Below, one piece after another: positions 31,601-43,638 of a stretch of DNA of 64,000 bases. Location: contig JAETXT010000014.1 in assembly GCA_019188255.1 (NCBI GenBank), forward strand, positions 1,116,001 through 1,180,000. The letters run 5' to 3'. Both the position numbers and the translations under genes were made by a program. The notes beneath the pieces were generated by a model. That model made no database searches. It was not told where the DNA came from and was given only the letters and a program-made list of their open reading frames with translations. Source of the stretch: Verticillium longisporum (taxonomy: Eukaryota > Ascomycota > Sordariomycetes > Glomerellales > Plectosphaerellaceae). How positions within the stretch are numbered: the stretch's first letter is position 1; each line of letters begins with the position of its first letter.

Positions 31601-33588
31601 TGGACAGGGCGACTCTGCAACGTGGACCCAAAAAGTCGGTGAGCTGAATTCAGGCACGGCCGGGAGATGTCCAATTGCCCAACCTGACAGTAACCGACTG
31701 CAGCTCCTGCAGTCAATCTCCATGCTTCTCCATGCTGCCGCACGCACTATCTTTGCATCAGTAGCCCCGAGGCTGTTGGGGGGCCACGAACTCATCGGCG
31801 CTACAGTACTTGGGACGAACCGCCCTGGTGTTTGAGCGGCAGCAAGGGACTGCTCCCACAACGGTGGTGAATGATTCAGGGAATCACGCAGACGGCGAAT
31901 CACTGACAGTCAATGTACTGATATTTCTTCGCAACGTCTGATGATTACGAGGGTTGGCATGGGGCACGCTCTCTATGGGTGACACTTCGGTGTAAGTGTC
32001 ACACCTAGGATAACCCCGGCCCAGGCTCGGTGAAGCGCTTATCCACCATTGCCACAGCTGAGCGTGACAAGTGTCTTTGTCCACGTCTGCGCAACTTCAT
32101 ACGTGTGGAGTATTATCCTGAGAGTTATGCTTTCCACTCAACGCTTGCTGTGAACGTTGTTGTTCACCTGTATCAGGACCGCCAACGAGGAAACTGCCGT
32201 GGCTGGCCGTCCGGGGAGTGGAGATGAAGAGTCTTTGCAGGAGACGGAGCTGGATAGTAGGGTTAATGAAGCATCTACTGAACTGGTGCTTGTGGAGGTT
32301 TGTCATTTGCGAATAAACTGGGCAGTCTGCATTCTCTAAGGTGCCGATGCCCTCCTGGATCTTGCCTCATCTTGCCTACCTTAGGTACCTTACCTGGGTA
32401 ATGATCCTAGTAAGGTATCAAAGGTAGGCACCTCAGACACCTGCCAAGCCACATAGTCTGCTCGAATTCTACATTGGTAATAAGGACGTCCTGGTGTGAG
32501 CATGGCCCGTGCGCGATATTAGGTTGCTGGACCTTGTGGTTGTCGGCGCTGTTGCAGTGCTCGAGGGTACTCCTCTCGCCCTCGGATCCGACGTGAGATT
32601 TCTCGCTTTGACAGAACGCATTCAATTTCCTGCGCCCGCGCCTACTTTCTGCTGGCTTTGTGAAGTTCTTCATGAGGCCTGTACGCCTTGCATCCGACTC
32701 ATCCATCTTTGTCTTGCCTTGGTTATAAACACTACATCCCGAAGCAACGCGACAAGCTACATACTCTTGCTGCTCACATTGGCGCATGAGCATCCTTTGA
32801 ATCGCGACCTGGGACCCATAAATTCTGTGGCGCGTCGCTATCGCCGCTGCCGCTGCCGCTGCTTCTGTCTTCGTCCCCAACTCTTCCACCCCGTCTCTCT
32901 CTCCCTCTCCCTCTCTTTCTCTGCCACCACTGCAAAGTCTGATGCTGGAGGTAGGGTCTCGGGACGCGCCGAATGCTGACAATGCCACGAATCTCTGGAC
33001 CGATCCATTGACCTCATCACCGTCCTCGCCTTTCTCTCGAAGCTGAAGCCCCGTCAGCGGAGACTCGTTCGTGCACACTTTGATCGACCAGTCCCAGCCG
33101 GAGCAGATCACCCCCCACGAGACAATCACCCACTCGTGACCTGCGAGCACACCAAGGAGCCTTCCGTACAAGCGAGCCTGCCGCCCAACAAGACTACGCG
33201 CTTGCACCTCAGTCTCCTGGCTCCCCAGGCTTTTTTCCTCCAAGGCCTTTGAGAGTCTTCGTTGGAAGGCCAAGTGGTGCATTGCCTGTAGTATTGGACG
33301 TCTCTCTCCCGTACCGAAATTGCCAACCCTCAATTCCCCGTCTTTCTAGCAGTACAGGCGAGACTCGGACCGGCAGCAGTGCAAGCCGCATTCTGAGCAG
33401 CTGCACTTTCTCATCCATCCTGGCATCTCGACGTAAAAGCCGAAAGCAGAAGCACGTACGTACTCGTCCTAGTTGAATCGGTCGACCGCGTCCCGGTGCC
33501 TTCGCCCCAAGCCGACGCAATACAGCCCGTCGTCCTTGGTGCTGCAATCGAACCCGCGAACCCCAACAACTGCTCCTTCGCCCGCTCG
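28617..33588. other. 5-kb region without a supported gene
   Basis: Open frames on both strands overlap one another, are of skewed composition and show no domain I recognise; the longest (308 codons, minus strand, 33333-32407) has poly-Ala and ERERE low complexity and no conserved-looking segment. A CT-rich tract at 32880-32932 and CT-rich DNA before 33496 could belong to a long set2 promoter or 5' UTR. GGTACC elements cluster at 32377-32432. An intron-rich or non-coding transcript could be missed here. Confidence 0.5.
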
Positions 33589-36537
33589 ATGGAGGATGGG
33601 CTAGCGACGACAAAGATGGAGGAACTCAAGACAGAAGATGGAACTGTCAATGGGTTGAATGTCAAGAAAGAAGAAGGATCCTCCCCCCACGGTCACAAGC
33701 TTGCCTCGCGCAACTCTAGTCGCCGCCGGTCATCTAGCAGAACCCCCGTCGAGACGAAAAATGGCACTGAAGGCGTGTCCACAGCTGAGGCCATGCAGGG
33801 CTCCAAGTCTTCGCGCAAGACGTCCCAGAAAGCGGCCAAGCAGGAGGCTCCGACCTTTGAGCAGTACCCAGACATGACCCAAGATGCTTGTGCCACGTTC
33901 CAACGTATTCCTGATTGTCTCTACGGCTCAAAGCACATGGGATCCACAGACAATGACGCCCTGGACTGCGACTGCCGTGAAGAATGGCGTAAGTCGGACA
34001 TCCTTGTGCTTTTCGCCTCTGTGCACGTAGCTAACTGTCTGGTGCAACAACAGAAAATGGCGAGAACCACTCGTGCGGCGAGGATTCCGACTGCATCAAC
34101 CGCGCCACAAAGATGGAGTGTGTCATGGGCGCGGGGAACTGCGGCGACGGGTGCCAGAACCAGCGGTTTCAGCGCAAGGCTTACGCGGAGGTTTCTGTGA
34201 TCTAGACGGAGAAAAAGAGCTTCGGCCTTCGCGGCAATGTCGATATGCAAGCGAAGGGCTTCATCTCCGAGAACATCGGCGAGGTCATCAATGAACCCAC
34301 CTTTCGACGCCGCATGGTGCAGTACGATGACGAAGGCATCAAGCATTTCTACTTCATGTCCCTAACGAAGCACGAGTTCGTGGATGCCACTAAGAAGGGC
34401 AACCTGGGCCGGTTCTGCAACCACTCCTGCAATCCCAACTGCTATGTCGACAAGTGGGTTGTCGGCGACAAGCTGCGTATGGGCATCTTCACCCTGCGGG
34501 AGATCGCTGCTGGCGAGGAGCTCGTCTTCAACTACAACGTCGACCGATACGGCGCTGATCCTCAACCGTGCTACTGCGGCGAGCCGAACTGCACTGGGTA
34601 TATCGGCGGCAAGACCCAGACGGAGCGAGCTACGAAGCTACCCCTGGCGACGGTGGAGGCCCTCGGCATCGACGATGGCGACAGCTGGGATACGGCTGTG
34701 GCCAAAAAGCAGCGCAAGAAGAAGCCCGAGGAAGATGACGAGGACTACGTTAACAGCGTGCAAGCTCGTGGCCTGGACGAGGAGGGTGCAAGGAAAGTCA
34801 TGGCCTCGCTCATGCAGTGCAAGGAAAAGTGGATTGCCGTCAAGCTGCTGGAACGTATTCAGCGCTGCGACGACAAGCAGGTGCTCAACTGCGTCATGCG
34901 CATGCACGCGTACCAGATTCTGCGGACGACGCTCAATACCTTCATCGACGACAAGAATGTTGTTGCTCAGGTGCTGGATATTCTCGACAAATTCCCGCGT
35001 CTCACGCGCAACAAGATTCAGGATTCCAAGATCGAAGCGACGATTGAGACTCTGGCCCACTCTGAGGATCCTGTCGTGGCAGCCGAGTCCAGGCGACTTC
35101 TGGAAGAATGGAGCAAGCTCGAGGTTGCGTACCGCATCAGGCGGCGCAAGGTGGACCCCAAGGCACCGGCCGCCATAAACTCCTTCGAGGAGCGCCGTAA
35201 CATTGACCGCGAAGAGGACCGGTCAAAGCCGGAGCCTGTCGTACTGGGTGCCGACGTCCCCAAGGGTCCGCGCAGCACGATCCCCCAGAGGAACCAGAAC
35301 TTCTTCCAGGGCAATCGGCCGCCGCGGAGACATCCTGCGTACTTTCAGCAGCAGCAAGGCGCTCTTCCCGAGGGCTGGTTCGAGAACACGGACAAGCGTG
35401 GAAACGTCTACTTTTATACGAAGAGCGGTGATACCACGTGGCAGCGTCCCAGCAAGCCCGCGCCGGATGCACCCAAGGCCATTTCAAAGGCCAAACAGGA
35501 ACAGCAGCTCCTGCAGAGCATCATCCAGCAGGTCACAAAGGAAACACCCAAATCTTCGGCATCGCGCACTCCGCAGCAGGTGGACACGCCTGTCCAGGAC
35601 CCGAAAAAGGAGAAGTGGCGTTCTCTCCCAATCGAGAAGCAAATGAAAATCTACGAGAACACTGTAAGTGGCTCCGCCTCGAGTCGTGCTTGACCTTGAT
35701 GCTGATGATATCCAGCTTTTCCCGCACGTCAAGTATGTCCTTGACAAGTACCGCCACAAGCTGCCCAAGGAGGAATTGAAGAGGCTCGGCAAAGAAGTCA
35801 ACAAGACGCTTGTTTCCTCGGATTACCGTAAGAATCGCGTCGAGGACCCCACGGTCGCCATCAATCACAAGAAGGTCAAGACGATCAAGCAGTACGTCAA
35901 GGACTTTCTTGACCGCGCTCTCATCAAATTCAAGGAGCGCCAGAGCAAGAAGTCCGAGCGGACCGGGCAGACACTTCCGTCCTCTGTGTTGCCAACATCG
36001 GATGGTGCTGGAGTAGGGGAATCGTCGGCGCCGACTACGACCGTTGACATTCCCATGGTCGACGCTGATGACGATGTGGTTCTTTCCGACGTTGACGATG
36101 TTGAGACCGCGTCGGCTAGCAGTCTCGAGCGAAAGCGGAAGCGAGAGCAGCTCGATGCTGGCTCTCCTGACTTGACGCCAGCCGGCTCGCCTTCTGCGAA
36201 ACGTGTCAAAGAAGACTACCTAGATGATCAGGCGCCGCCACCTCCGCCGCCGCCTCCTCCAGAGGCCGAGGAGATGGAGATTGGCGCTGATGCTGAAGCT
36301 GCAGAGCAGCAGCCCCTGACTGCTGAGCAACTGGCGCTGCGTGAGCAAGAAGAAGCTCTGATGCGAGAGAACGAAGAGGCTGAGCGCCTCGAGGCGGCTG
36401 AAAGGAACAGCTCGGCCAATGGTGCCGCTAGTCTCGAGGAGCAGCGCCTGGCGCTCAACGGACACGCGCCCAATGGCGGCGTCATTCTATCGGGCGATGC
36501 CGCGCCCATCGACGGACCGCCTCAGGGCGGTGCTTGA
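33589..36537 (+). CDS. set2: histone H3K36 methyltransferase Set2, with an in-frame UAG
   Basis: Exons 33589-33988, 34054-35663 and 35716-36537 give 943 codons. Order: AWS domain ([18 protein letters not shown]), SET domain ([49 protein letters not shown]), post-SET cysteines ([11 protein letters not shown]), a TFIIS/LEDGF-like helical region, a WW domain ([20 protein letters not shown]) and the SRI domain that binds the phosphorylated RNA polymerase II tail ([18 protein letters not shown] onward). Set2 methylates H3K36 during elongation. Codon 184 (34203-34205) is TAG, between AYAEVSVI and TEKKSFGL, where the family has Lys; the frame is intact on both sides. The usual Tyr of EYIGEV is Asn here (ENIGEV). 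No intron can remove the stop without breaking the frame. Nonsense mutation, base error, read-through and UAG-to-UGG editing are all open. The ATG at 34245 would yield a protein without AWS. Confidence 0.9.
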
Positions 36538-37337
36538 GAAGAGAAGAAAACACGACAGAGCATCGAAAGAAGAGGGACAAATATAATGAGCTGCAGTGTT
36601 CTTCGAAAACGCAAAGAAGCATGAGGTTGACGGACGGCCTTTGTCATGGAGTAGGGATCTGTAAATTATTCGCGAAAAAGTCCGTGCTTGAACTCTCTTC
36701 TTTCCTCTCTTTTTGCACCGACGGACGAGTAATATGGCTGCATCGGCGTTTGGGGTTGAGATGATATGCATAGGGACTATGGCCGCTCAACCAGATGACG
36801 GGCGATCGTGCCCGACCGTAGCCGGCGTATGACGCGGCAAGAAAGGCTTGCACTACTGATCGAAGCCCCACGGGGGGCATTGGAGCAAAAGGGAAACACG
36901 GCGTTTGATCGAAACGGTAGCTGGTTTTTGGCTTTTGGGACATACCCGCGCGCATACGCATATTGTTGCTCGTGTATGAGTATCCGGGGCACCATTCCGA
37001 GCGGGGCAGCTCGACGCTTTGGGGGTTGGAGGGAACAAGGGAGGTTCTTGAATGAGATGTGCTCCTTATCCGACGTGTTGGATGGAGATGAGTCCCTGGA
37101 GAGTGACATGTGTGATGATTGAAAGTCAATTGGCGCTGCGCTCGCGCGTCGGACTGGATATAGATATGCATGTACATATGTATACAACTTTTTATGTCTG
37201 GGTATCAATGCCTCCATGAAAACCGATCCCACCGTCTTTTTTTGTCTTCTCTATCGGCGCCGTAAATGATTCCAGAAAACTCCTATTCGCAGCAACTCGT
37301 GTGCCAGCGTCTGTCCCCGCTCTAGTTCCAGTCGCCT
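36538..37337. other. convergent 3' region, no gene seen
   Basis: Between the set2 stop and the bmt5 stop. Nothing beyond short overlapping frames; it should hold both 3' UTRs. TATGCATGTACATATGTATAC at about 37164-37184 is a small AT-rich palindromic patch. Confidence 0.5.
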
Positions 37338-38498
37338 TTATTCGTCAGAGTCGGAATCCGAATCGGAGACATCAATCTTGTGCCTCTTCTTCTTCCCGCC
37401 AGCTTCAGCCTCGGGCTTCTGCTTCTGCTTGTTCTTGTTCTTGCCCGCAGCGTCCCCGGTAGCCTCCTCCTTCCTCTTGAAGACAAAACTCCTCGCGGCC
37501 CTCTCCTCGCCCTTCCACGCCGTCTTGCTCTCGCCCTTGCGACGCGCCTGCAGCGGCCCTCGGCCCTCCCTGCCGTCCTCGTCTGCCTCCTCCTCCTCCT
37601 CCTCCTCCTGCTGGGCGCCACCCTCGTCTCCGTGCTCGCCTTTCCGCGCGCCGCCCTTGGCCTTGACGACGCCCAGGGTCCTCGCGTGCCGGTAGCCGGG
37701 GTAGCCGGCCCAGGGAAAGCGGAAGCTCGTGTCGACGTCGAGCCCTGCGGGGGGCGCCAGGTCCTTGACGCTCCACAGCGTGTAGGGCTCGCCCTCGAAC
37801 AGCGTGACGGTGACGCGGCCGCCGGGGGCGAGGCTCGGCAGGGCGCGCTCGAAGAAGGCGACGAGGAGGGACTGGTTGTGGCGGACCTGGCGGTTCTGGT
37901 CCGTCGAGCGGCCGCCGACGTGGGGAAAGTTGAAGACAATGTGGGCAAAGGCGCCGACCTTGCCGGCGAGGAGGGTGCGCGGGCCGTGGTCGACCTTTGC
38001 GGTGAAGGGGCGCAGGGTCGTGGCGTCGGTGTTGTAGAGGATGCGGTTCGTCGTCGGCGCCGGTTTGGGGGCCGCGGGGATGGGGTTGCCGTCGCTGTCG
38101 TAGTCTTCTCCGTCTTCGGAGCCGTTGTCGTCGGAGGGAGACTGGGCCGTGTTAGGCGCAAGAATCTTGGCAATGTGCTCGCTGGCGTGGGGGTATTTCT
38201 CCAGCAGCTCGGCCTCGTTCTTCTCGAGCACCGTGGCCGTCAGGTTGGTGCAGCCGTGGTGGGAGGCGAGGCTCGCGGCGAAACCGAGGTCGCCCTCGCC
38301 GACGAGGAGGATGGCGTCATGGGGACCAAAGGGCAGAACGGGCTTCTGGTTCTGATGTTGCTGCTGGTGCTGCTGGTGCTTCTGCTTCGTGGCGGCCTTG
38401 TTCTTTGGGTGTTTTGGCGGGGGAGGGGCGCTGTGCTTGAGTTTCTTGGCGCGGCTGGGAGCGTCGGGAAAGTTCGAGCCGACGCGTCGTTTGGCCAT
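37338..38498 (-). CDS. bmt5: 25S rRNA (uridine-N3)-methyltransferase, Bmt5-like (DUF2431)
   Basis: A single exon encodes 386 residues. The Rossmann methyltransferase domain spans about residues 58-270: ILLVGEGDLGFAASLASHHG is the SAM-binding loop, followed by NLTATVLEKNEAELLEKYP, ILYNTDATTL and the DUF2431 signature AHIVFNFPHVGG with NRQVRHNQSLLVAFFERA. FRFPWAGYPGYRHART closes the domain. Yeast Bmt5 places m3U on 25S rRNA in the nucleolus. The N-terminus is Lys/Gln/His-rich, and the C-terminus (from about 290) is a long Glu/Lys-rich tail ending DSDSDSDE, likely a nucleolar targeting or rRNA contact region. An acidic insertion (DDNGSEDGEDYDSD) interrupts the domain near residue 125, longer than in yeast. 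A 415-codon plus-strand frame here is its shadow. Confidence 0.9.
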   Translation of the reverse strand: MAKRRVGSNFPDAPSRAKKLKHSAPPPPKHPKNKAATKQKHQQHQQQHQNQKPVLPFGPHDAILLVGEGDLGFAASLASHHGCTNLTATVLEKNEAELLEKYPHASEHIAKILAPNTAQSPSDDNGSEDGEDYDSDGNPIPAAPKPAPTTNRILYNTDATTLRPFTAKVDHGPRTLLAGKVGAFAHIVFNFPHVGGRSTDQNRQVRHNQSLLVAFFERALPSLAPGGRVTVTLFEGEPYTLWSVKDLAPPAGLDVDTSFRFPWAGYPGYRHARTLGVVKAKGGARKGEHGDEGGAQQEEEEEEEADEDGREGRGPLQARRKGESKTAWKGEERAARSFVFKRKEEATGDAAGKNKNKQKQKPEAEAGGKKKRHKIDVSDSDSDSDE

Positions 38499-40117
38499 GG
38501 TGACAATCCGTTCGTGTTACAGCCGGAGGCGGTGTCGTCGCGGGCAGCCGGTGGTAAGGTTGCTTCAGGAGAGGGGGAGGAGGGAGGACACAGGTGCCGG
38601 TCTCTGCCCCACGGCGATTATGCTTGACGTTTTTCTATCGGCGGTGGTAGCGCCGGGCGGGTCGGGAATGTCCCGCCATGCCGCTGGCTTGGGAAGATGC
38701 TGATTGGGGGGAAAGCGCGTTGTGGGGCGCTGCAGGTACTCGGGACCTGATGGACGTGGTGCGCGGAGATGGCCAACTTTGCTGGGAGCCAGCTGTTCTC
38801 TGAAAAGAGAAACTCTGAGAAGAGAGGAAGACTCCTTTGCCTCGGAGAAAAATTGTCTATCATGTCCTGCACTGAAACATTCCGTTCACAAGCGACTTCG
38901 TTTGCTTCAAATATTGAGATCACAGCCACAGCACGACTTGGTGCTTGCTCTGCGTGAGGTGGCCAACGATCGACAGGGTTTCAGATCAAGGGAGCGGCCG
39001 AGCCAACAAGAGAACGAATATAGTTGTCAAAGAATTTTAAGATACCTGCTAGTAGAAGAAGCATGGACACGTCATCGCGAGGATACAATGCCGGCCGTCA
39101 CACTCTCCTTTCATCGTCTGGCTCTTACACTGACAGTTGACTTGTCGATCGAAGAGCTCGAGGTCGGGTACCTGGCATCTATGGAATTCAATCGACGCGA
39201 TGCTCGACAACGTAAATCATGTACCACGTCGGCCTGACGGCTGGCAACCAGCATTTCACATCCGCAATTCCGTACTCTGCAAATGCTTTCACCTCGGAAG
39301 TCAGAGAGTAGGTGGATTGGTGGCCTTCCCAGGTTGGCCAAGTGCCAAGTACACGATACATCCCCTGAGCACAGGGGTCAGATTTTTGCGGCTCCCGGAT
39401 TTTCACAGACGCCGGTCCAATCAGGTGGCGTGCGAGCGGCCCAGCGTCGTCCGGATTGGCTGCCGTCTGCGGCTGCGGCTGGCAGGAGAGCGCGTGCTCT
39501 CGGAGGGTGGTCCACTGACACTGGTCCACACGGCGCAGATGGGGGCCTTGTGGCCTGTGGCCTGTAGCCTGTACCTATGGTACCTAAGGTACCTACCTCA
39601 GGTACCTTGCCTGACGACAGGTCGTGCCCCAGACGGGCCAAGGCCAAGCAAGGCCCAGCGCGAGGCACCAGCCAGCAGCGAGCGGCCAGAGCCAGATCTG
39701 GACGTGGACGTATTATTGTTGCAGCCGGGAGAAAAAGGGCCACCATCGACCTCGACGACGAGTCCCTGCCGTCGCTATCCAGGGCCATTCACCGCGCCCT
39801 GTGCATTCGCAAAACCATTGTCCTCTGCTCAGCGAGAGCTGCTCTTTTTGCTGATGCCATTTTCAGTTGGCCCATCCCCCGATTCGTCGCCAGGAAAACA
39901 TCGCCATCCGCCCGCCTGCCACCTTTCTGCGCCCCCTTCTCACCATCATCCGCGGAAGGAACGACGTTGACCACGCACAACCTCTGTGGCCAACCTCCAG
40001 ACTCACTCTCGCCTCTCTCACATTCATCTCCAGCATCGCCTCATCCCCTTCCACTGTTTCCCAGTATCCCTACATCACCCCTCTCCTCTTATTCAGAGGG
40101 TCTGCCGGCGAAGGCTC

Positions 40118-40187
<70 letters not shown>

Positions 40188-40317
40188 ACCCACACTCACC
40201 CGAGCATCTTTTCTGCCGTTCCCCAGACCTATCATTCCACATAGGTACCCTTCGTCACCCTCAACCCACCCCCCCTTTGCCCGCTTCTCAATTCATTCAT
40301 GAAGCGTCATCGCTATC
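38499..40317. promoter_or_regulatory. divergent upstream region between bmt5 and the large unknown gene
   Basis: A 1.8-kb stretch with no supported gene. It holds a strong GGTACC cluster (CCTATGGTACCTAAGGTACCTACCTCAGGTACC, 39573-39605) and, nearer the plus-strand gene, a CT/CA microsatellite. The long CT-rich leader before 40318 fits a 5' UTR. Confidence 0.5.
40121..40189. repeat. (CT)n(CA)n compound microsatellite
   Basis: About 21 CT units run straight into about 13 CA units, about 130 nt upstream of the ATG at 40318, so probably within that gene's 5' UTR or core promoter. Length is likely variable between strains. Confidence 0.92.
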
Positions 40318-43300
40318 ATGTCTGATACAGAACAGCCGGCAGAGTCGGCGTCCGCCACGCCAACGCCGACCCCCAAACCCACGCCCCCGAAGGGGAAGGG
40401 TCGTGGTCGTGGCAGAAAATCCGCTGCCGCCACCAAGAAGGCCACGGCCGCGGCCATCGCCGCAGCCAACGCCGCCGCGGGTCCCAAAAAGACCATCGGC
40501 GGCCGTCGCGGTCGCACAAAGCAATTCGACGATGACAAGACCCAGGCCAGCTATGAGCGTCAGCGCGAGCTCAAGGCCTATTACAACGAGCTCGCCTCCG
40601 TCATCAAGCCCGCCCTAGCCGACCTCGCCGACAGGCAGATCGAGGCCATGAAGGAAGACGCCGACTACCACAAGCGCGTCCCCGAGTATCAAGTCCTCAT
40701 CAAGGAACTCAACGCGAGACTCGACGCCGAAGTCAACAAGGCCGCCCGCCGTCGCGTCATCAGCACCAATGCTGAGCTGAAATTTAACGAAGAAAAGACA
40801 CAGGCCTACCACTCCATCTTCAAGGTAAATCGCCTCATGCTGCTGCCATCTTCTTTTCCGATGAGGAAACGAAGGGGTCGCAAAAAAAAAAAAAAAAGAG
40901 GCTCTTGCTAACCCACCCCGTCCCGTCTCACAGAACTGCCTGGAGGATGCTGAGGAACGCTTCCTCGACGCCCAGATTCGACGCCTCGACGTCCTCGAAG
41001 AGCTCTGGGAGAACGGTCTGCCGATTGATGTACGTACACCCTTTCCATGTCTCTTTCTTATACTGCCAAAACTTCGTGACTGACCCGGAAGCAGACCCCG
41101 GATGAGAAATATCTCTACAAGCAATTGACGGACAAGGAGATCGATGAGTTCGGCCCTTACGAGGTTTACCACAATGGTCACCTCGTCCCCTACCCTCAGC
41201 TTGTCGAGGGCACAGAGGCCTCCTACGGCCGCCTTGCTGCGTGGGCGCCTGCTCCAGCTGTTGCCGAGCCCGAGCCGGAAATCTTCACCAAAGGCAAGGC
41301 ACCCACAAAGGCTCAGCCAAAGCGCAGGGCCAAGGACCATCCAGTGGCGCCCGTCAAGCACACTCAGAGCATGCTCTCCGCCCAGCCCACCGTGGACGCC
41401 GACACCTCGGAGCAGCAGTCGAGCGAAAGTACCCCAGTCCCGGAGAACGCCAACGGCACCGCTCCCGTGGCCCCCAAAGACCGTGAGCCTGCTCTTCCGG
41501 CCTGGGTGTCGCCACCCGACGAGTATGGTTGCCGCCAGGTGAACAGGGTTCCCACAAAGCAAGAGATCAAGGACCAAAAACTCATCAACAACCGCATCAT
41601 CGTGCCTCCATCATGGGAGCTCGATCCCATCGAGATCGGCTATCGCGATTCGACCAACGATCCCACGCGTTCTGCGACCCTGGCCAAAAGAGGCAAGTAC
41701 TACGGTCACAATGATACCAATACGTGGCACTACGATCCCATGCTTGCCAGACATGATGCTCGCGCAGCGGTCGAGGAAGATATGGACCAGGAAGTCGTCG
41801 AAAAGCACAACCTGCATCCTCGTTACGGCTACTTCCTTCCTCAGAGCAAGAACGATGCCGAGTCCCCCAAGACCGACGAGATCAGGAATAAGCCTGTCGT
41901 TTACCTTACCCCCAGCGGCAAGACCCTCCACGCCTCGCGGGCATTCCAGACCATCAGCACCGAGCTGAAGAATCGAGACAAGGAGTTGCACAGGCATTGC
42001 GCCTCTATTCTCGCAGCAGTCTGTGAGCGTGATGGTATAGATGCAGACCAGCTTGAGACGCCTGAGACGATGGATCTCAAGAAGATCCGCGCTGAGATAG
42101 AAGCGCAGCGGGAGCAGATGGCCATCATCGAATCGGCTAGACAGTCCGAGTTTGAAGAATCAGCACGTGCCACTCCCGAGCCGGCTCAGTTCATCCCCAA
42201 CAACGCCTCCGCAGCCAATTCGAAAGGCCTAGCCAGCCTTTGCGAAGCCGCCCTGTCAACAGAAGAGCCCAAAGTGGCTCCAACGGCGCCGCCCGAGACG
42301 GCTGCAACCCGTCCCATCAGAAGGTACGATGCCATTCGCGACATGCTCATCGAGCACGCCCCTGCGGTGCAGCCACCTCCTCAGGTACCTGACACCCTGG
42401 CTTTGTCTGCTCTCGCCGACCTGTGCGCGGCAGCCCCTCTTAACCAGCCGGTTGCTGCTGCTCCTCCTTCAGTGGCTCCCGCTATGGGGCGAGCCTCCAA
42501 GCGCTCGAGAGAGGACGATGTGCTCGAGACCGAGGCGCCGCCGGAGAAGCGACACTCGCTAGCTCACATTATGGAGGATCAACCTCCTCCTCTTCACAGG
42601 ACCCATGACGAAGCACCGAGCAAGCTGCTCGGCCACCTCAGGCAAGATCCCGTATCCTCCGTGTCACTGCCACCGATTGAGGAGTCTTCTCTGCGCGGGT
42701 CCTTCCACCCTGGCGCTCTGCAACATGATGGCCCTCTTCTCATGGAAACGCCGGTTCGTGGTCGGGGACGCCAGTCCTCCAGTCACCTTATCGAACCAAC
42801 GCCGATTCGGTCCATCATGCACCAGGAAACGGCTCCCGCCCGCCCCATTGAGATCTCGTCCATGCGGTCATATCATGATCCCCCCCAAGTCCATTATGGG
42901 GTTATCGACCCCCGATTGGACATCGACTCTAGGTTGTCCGTGCAGCCTGATCCTCATCCGATCGGCTACGGGCGACACCAACCCACCTATAGCTCTCAGC
43001 CTCGTCCACCACCGGCTTCGCGAATGCCATTCTCAAACCCTCATCTAGACCACAGGTCGCCATCGCTTCCTCCCTTACGGCCTCAACAGCAGAGCCATGC
43101 AGATAACAGCAATGGGGCTTACCCTTACGGCGGAGGTCGGCATAGCCAGGACACGCCATTTTCTCGCCTGCAGTCTGGTGCACCTTCTCACGGGTCCGGG
43201 AGCTACCCGTTCCCTGGTATCAGCACTAGCCATGCGATGCCGTCGCCATACGGTACCCAAAGCTACTCCTCCTCCTACGCGAACATTGCGCCCTCTCCCA

Positions 43301-43638
43301 CACAGCCGATGGGCGAGAGTCCTTCTATGATGCCGTTCACGCTTCAGCCATTTGGTGGACCCAACTTTGACAGCAAGGCGGGAAGCGCATCATCTACGCC
43401 CAACAATGCCGGGCGATACCGAGAGCTCGCCCCGGCGCCGCTGCCCGCGCACCGACAGGGCCACGGCCAATCGCAGGAGCTCCGAACTGTTCAGTATGTC
43501 CCCGGGGACAATATCAAAGACTACACACCTACCGAGCAGCCGCCGGCCCGCGGCCCACAGACTGTTCGATCGTGGAATCAGTGGCAGCAAAAAGGGCGCC
43601 ACAGCATGCCAGCCCAAGACCGGCGTGGTTCGAATTAG
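40318..43638 (+). CDS. large uncharacterised nuclear protein with RGR-rich N-terminus
   Basis: I cannot name the family. Exons 40318-40824, 40934-41029 and 41095-43638 give 1048 residues. Residues 1-75 are Thr/Pro/Ala-rich with basic AT-hook-like motifs (KGRGRGRKSAA; GGRRGRTKQF). A helical, probably coiled-coil domain follows (about 80-210: YERQRELKAYYNELASVIKP, through RFLDAQIRRLDVLEELWENG). The middle has two ordered-looking blocks, YLYKQLTDKEIDEFGPYEVY and RIIVPPSWELDPIEIGYRDS, and a late one with KELHRHCASILAAVCERDGI. The last 400 residues are Pro/Ser/Gln-rich and disordered. Lys-rich and RGR motifs suggest chromatin association; this is inference. Introns have donors GTAAAT and GTACGT. 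Upstream lies a microsatellite and a GGTACC cluster. Confidence 0.82.

Noticed and set aside
32407..33333. 308-codon minus-strand frame upstream of set2
   Set aside because: Composition is patchy (poly-Ala, ERERE runs) with no recognisable domain and no splice-supported neighbours; kept only as part of the gene-poor region.
34186..34205. Mini-intron ending at the set2 TAG (GTTTCTGTGATCTAG)
   Set aside because: At 15 nt it is far too short for the spliceosome; longer donors upstream break the frame and delete SET residues.
37380..38627. 415-codon plus-strand frame opposite bmt5
   Set aside because: It mirrors the bmt5 coding strand; the minus-strand protein has clear methyltransferase motifs and this one has none.
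40121..40189. Telomere-like or centromeric repeat
   Set aside because: It is an ordinary CT/CA microsatellite of 70 nt in a promoter.
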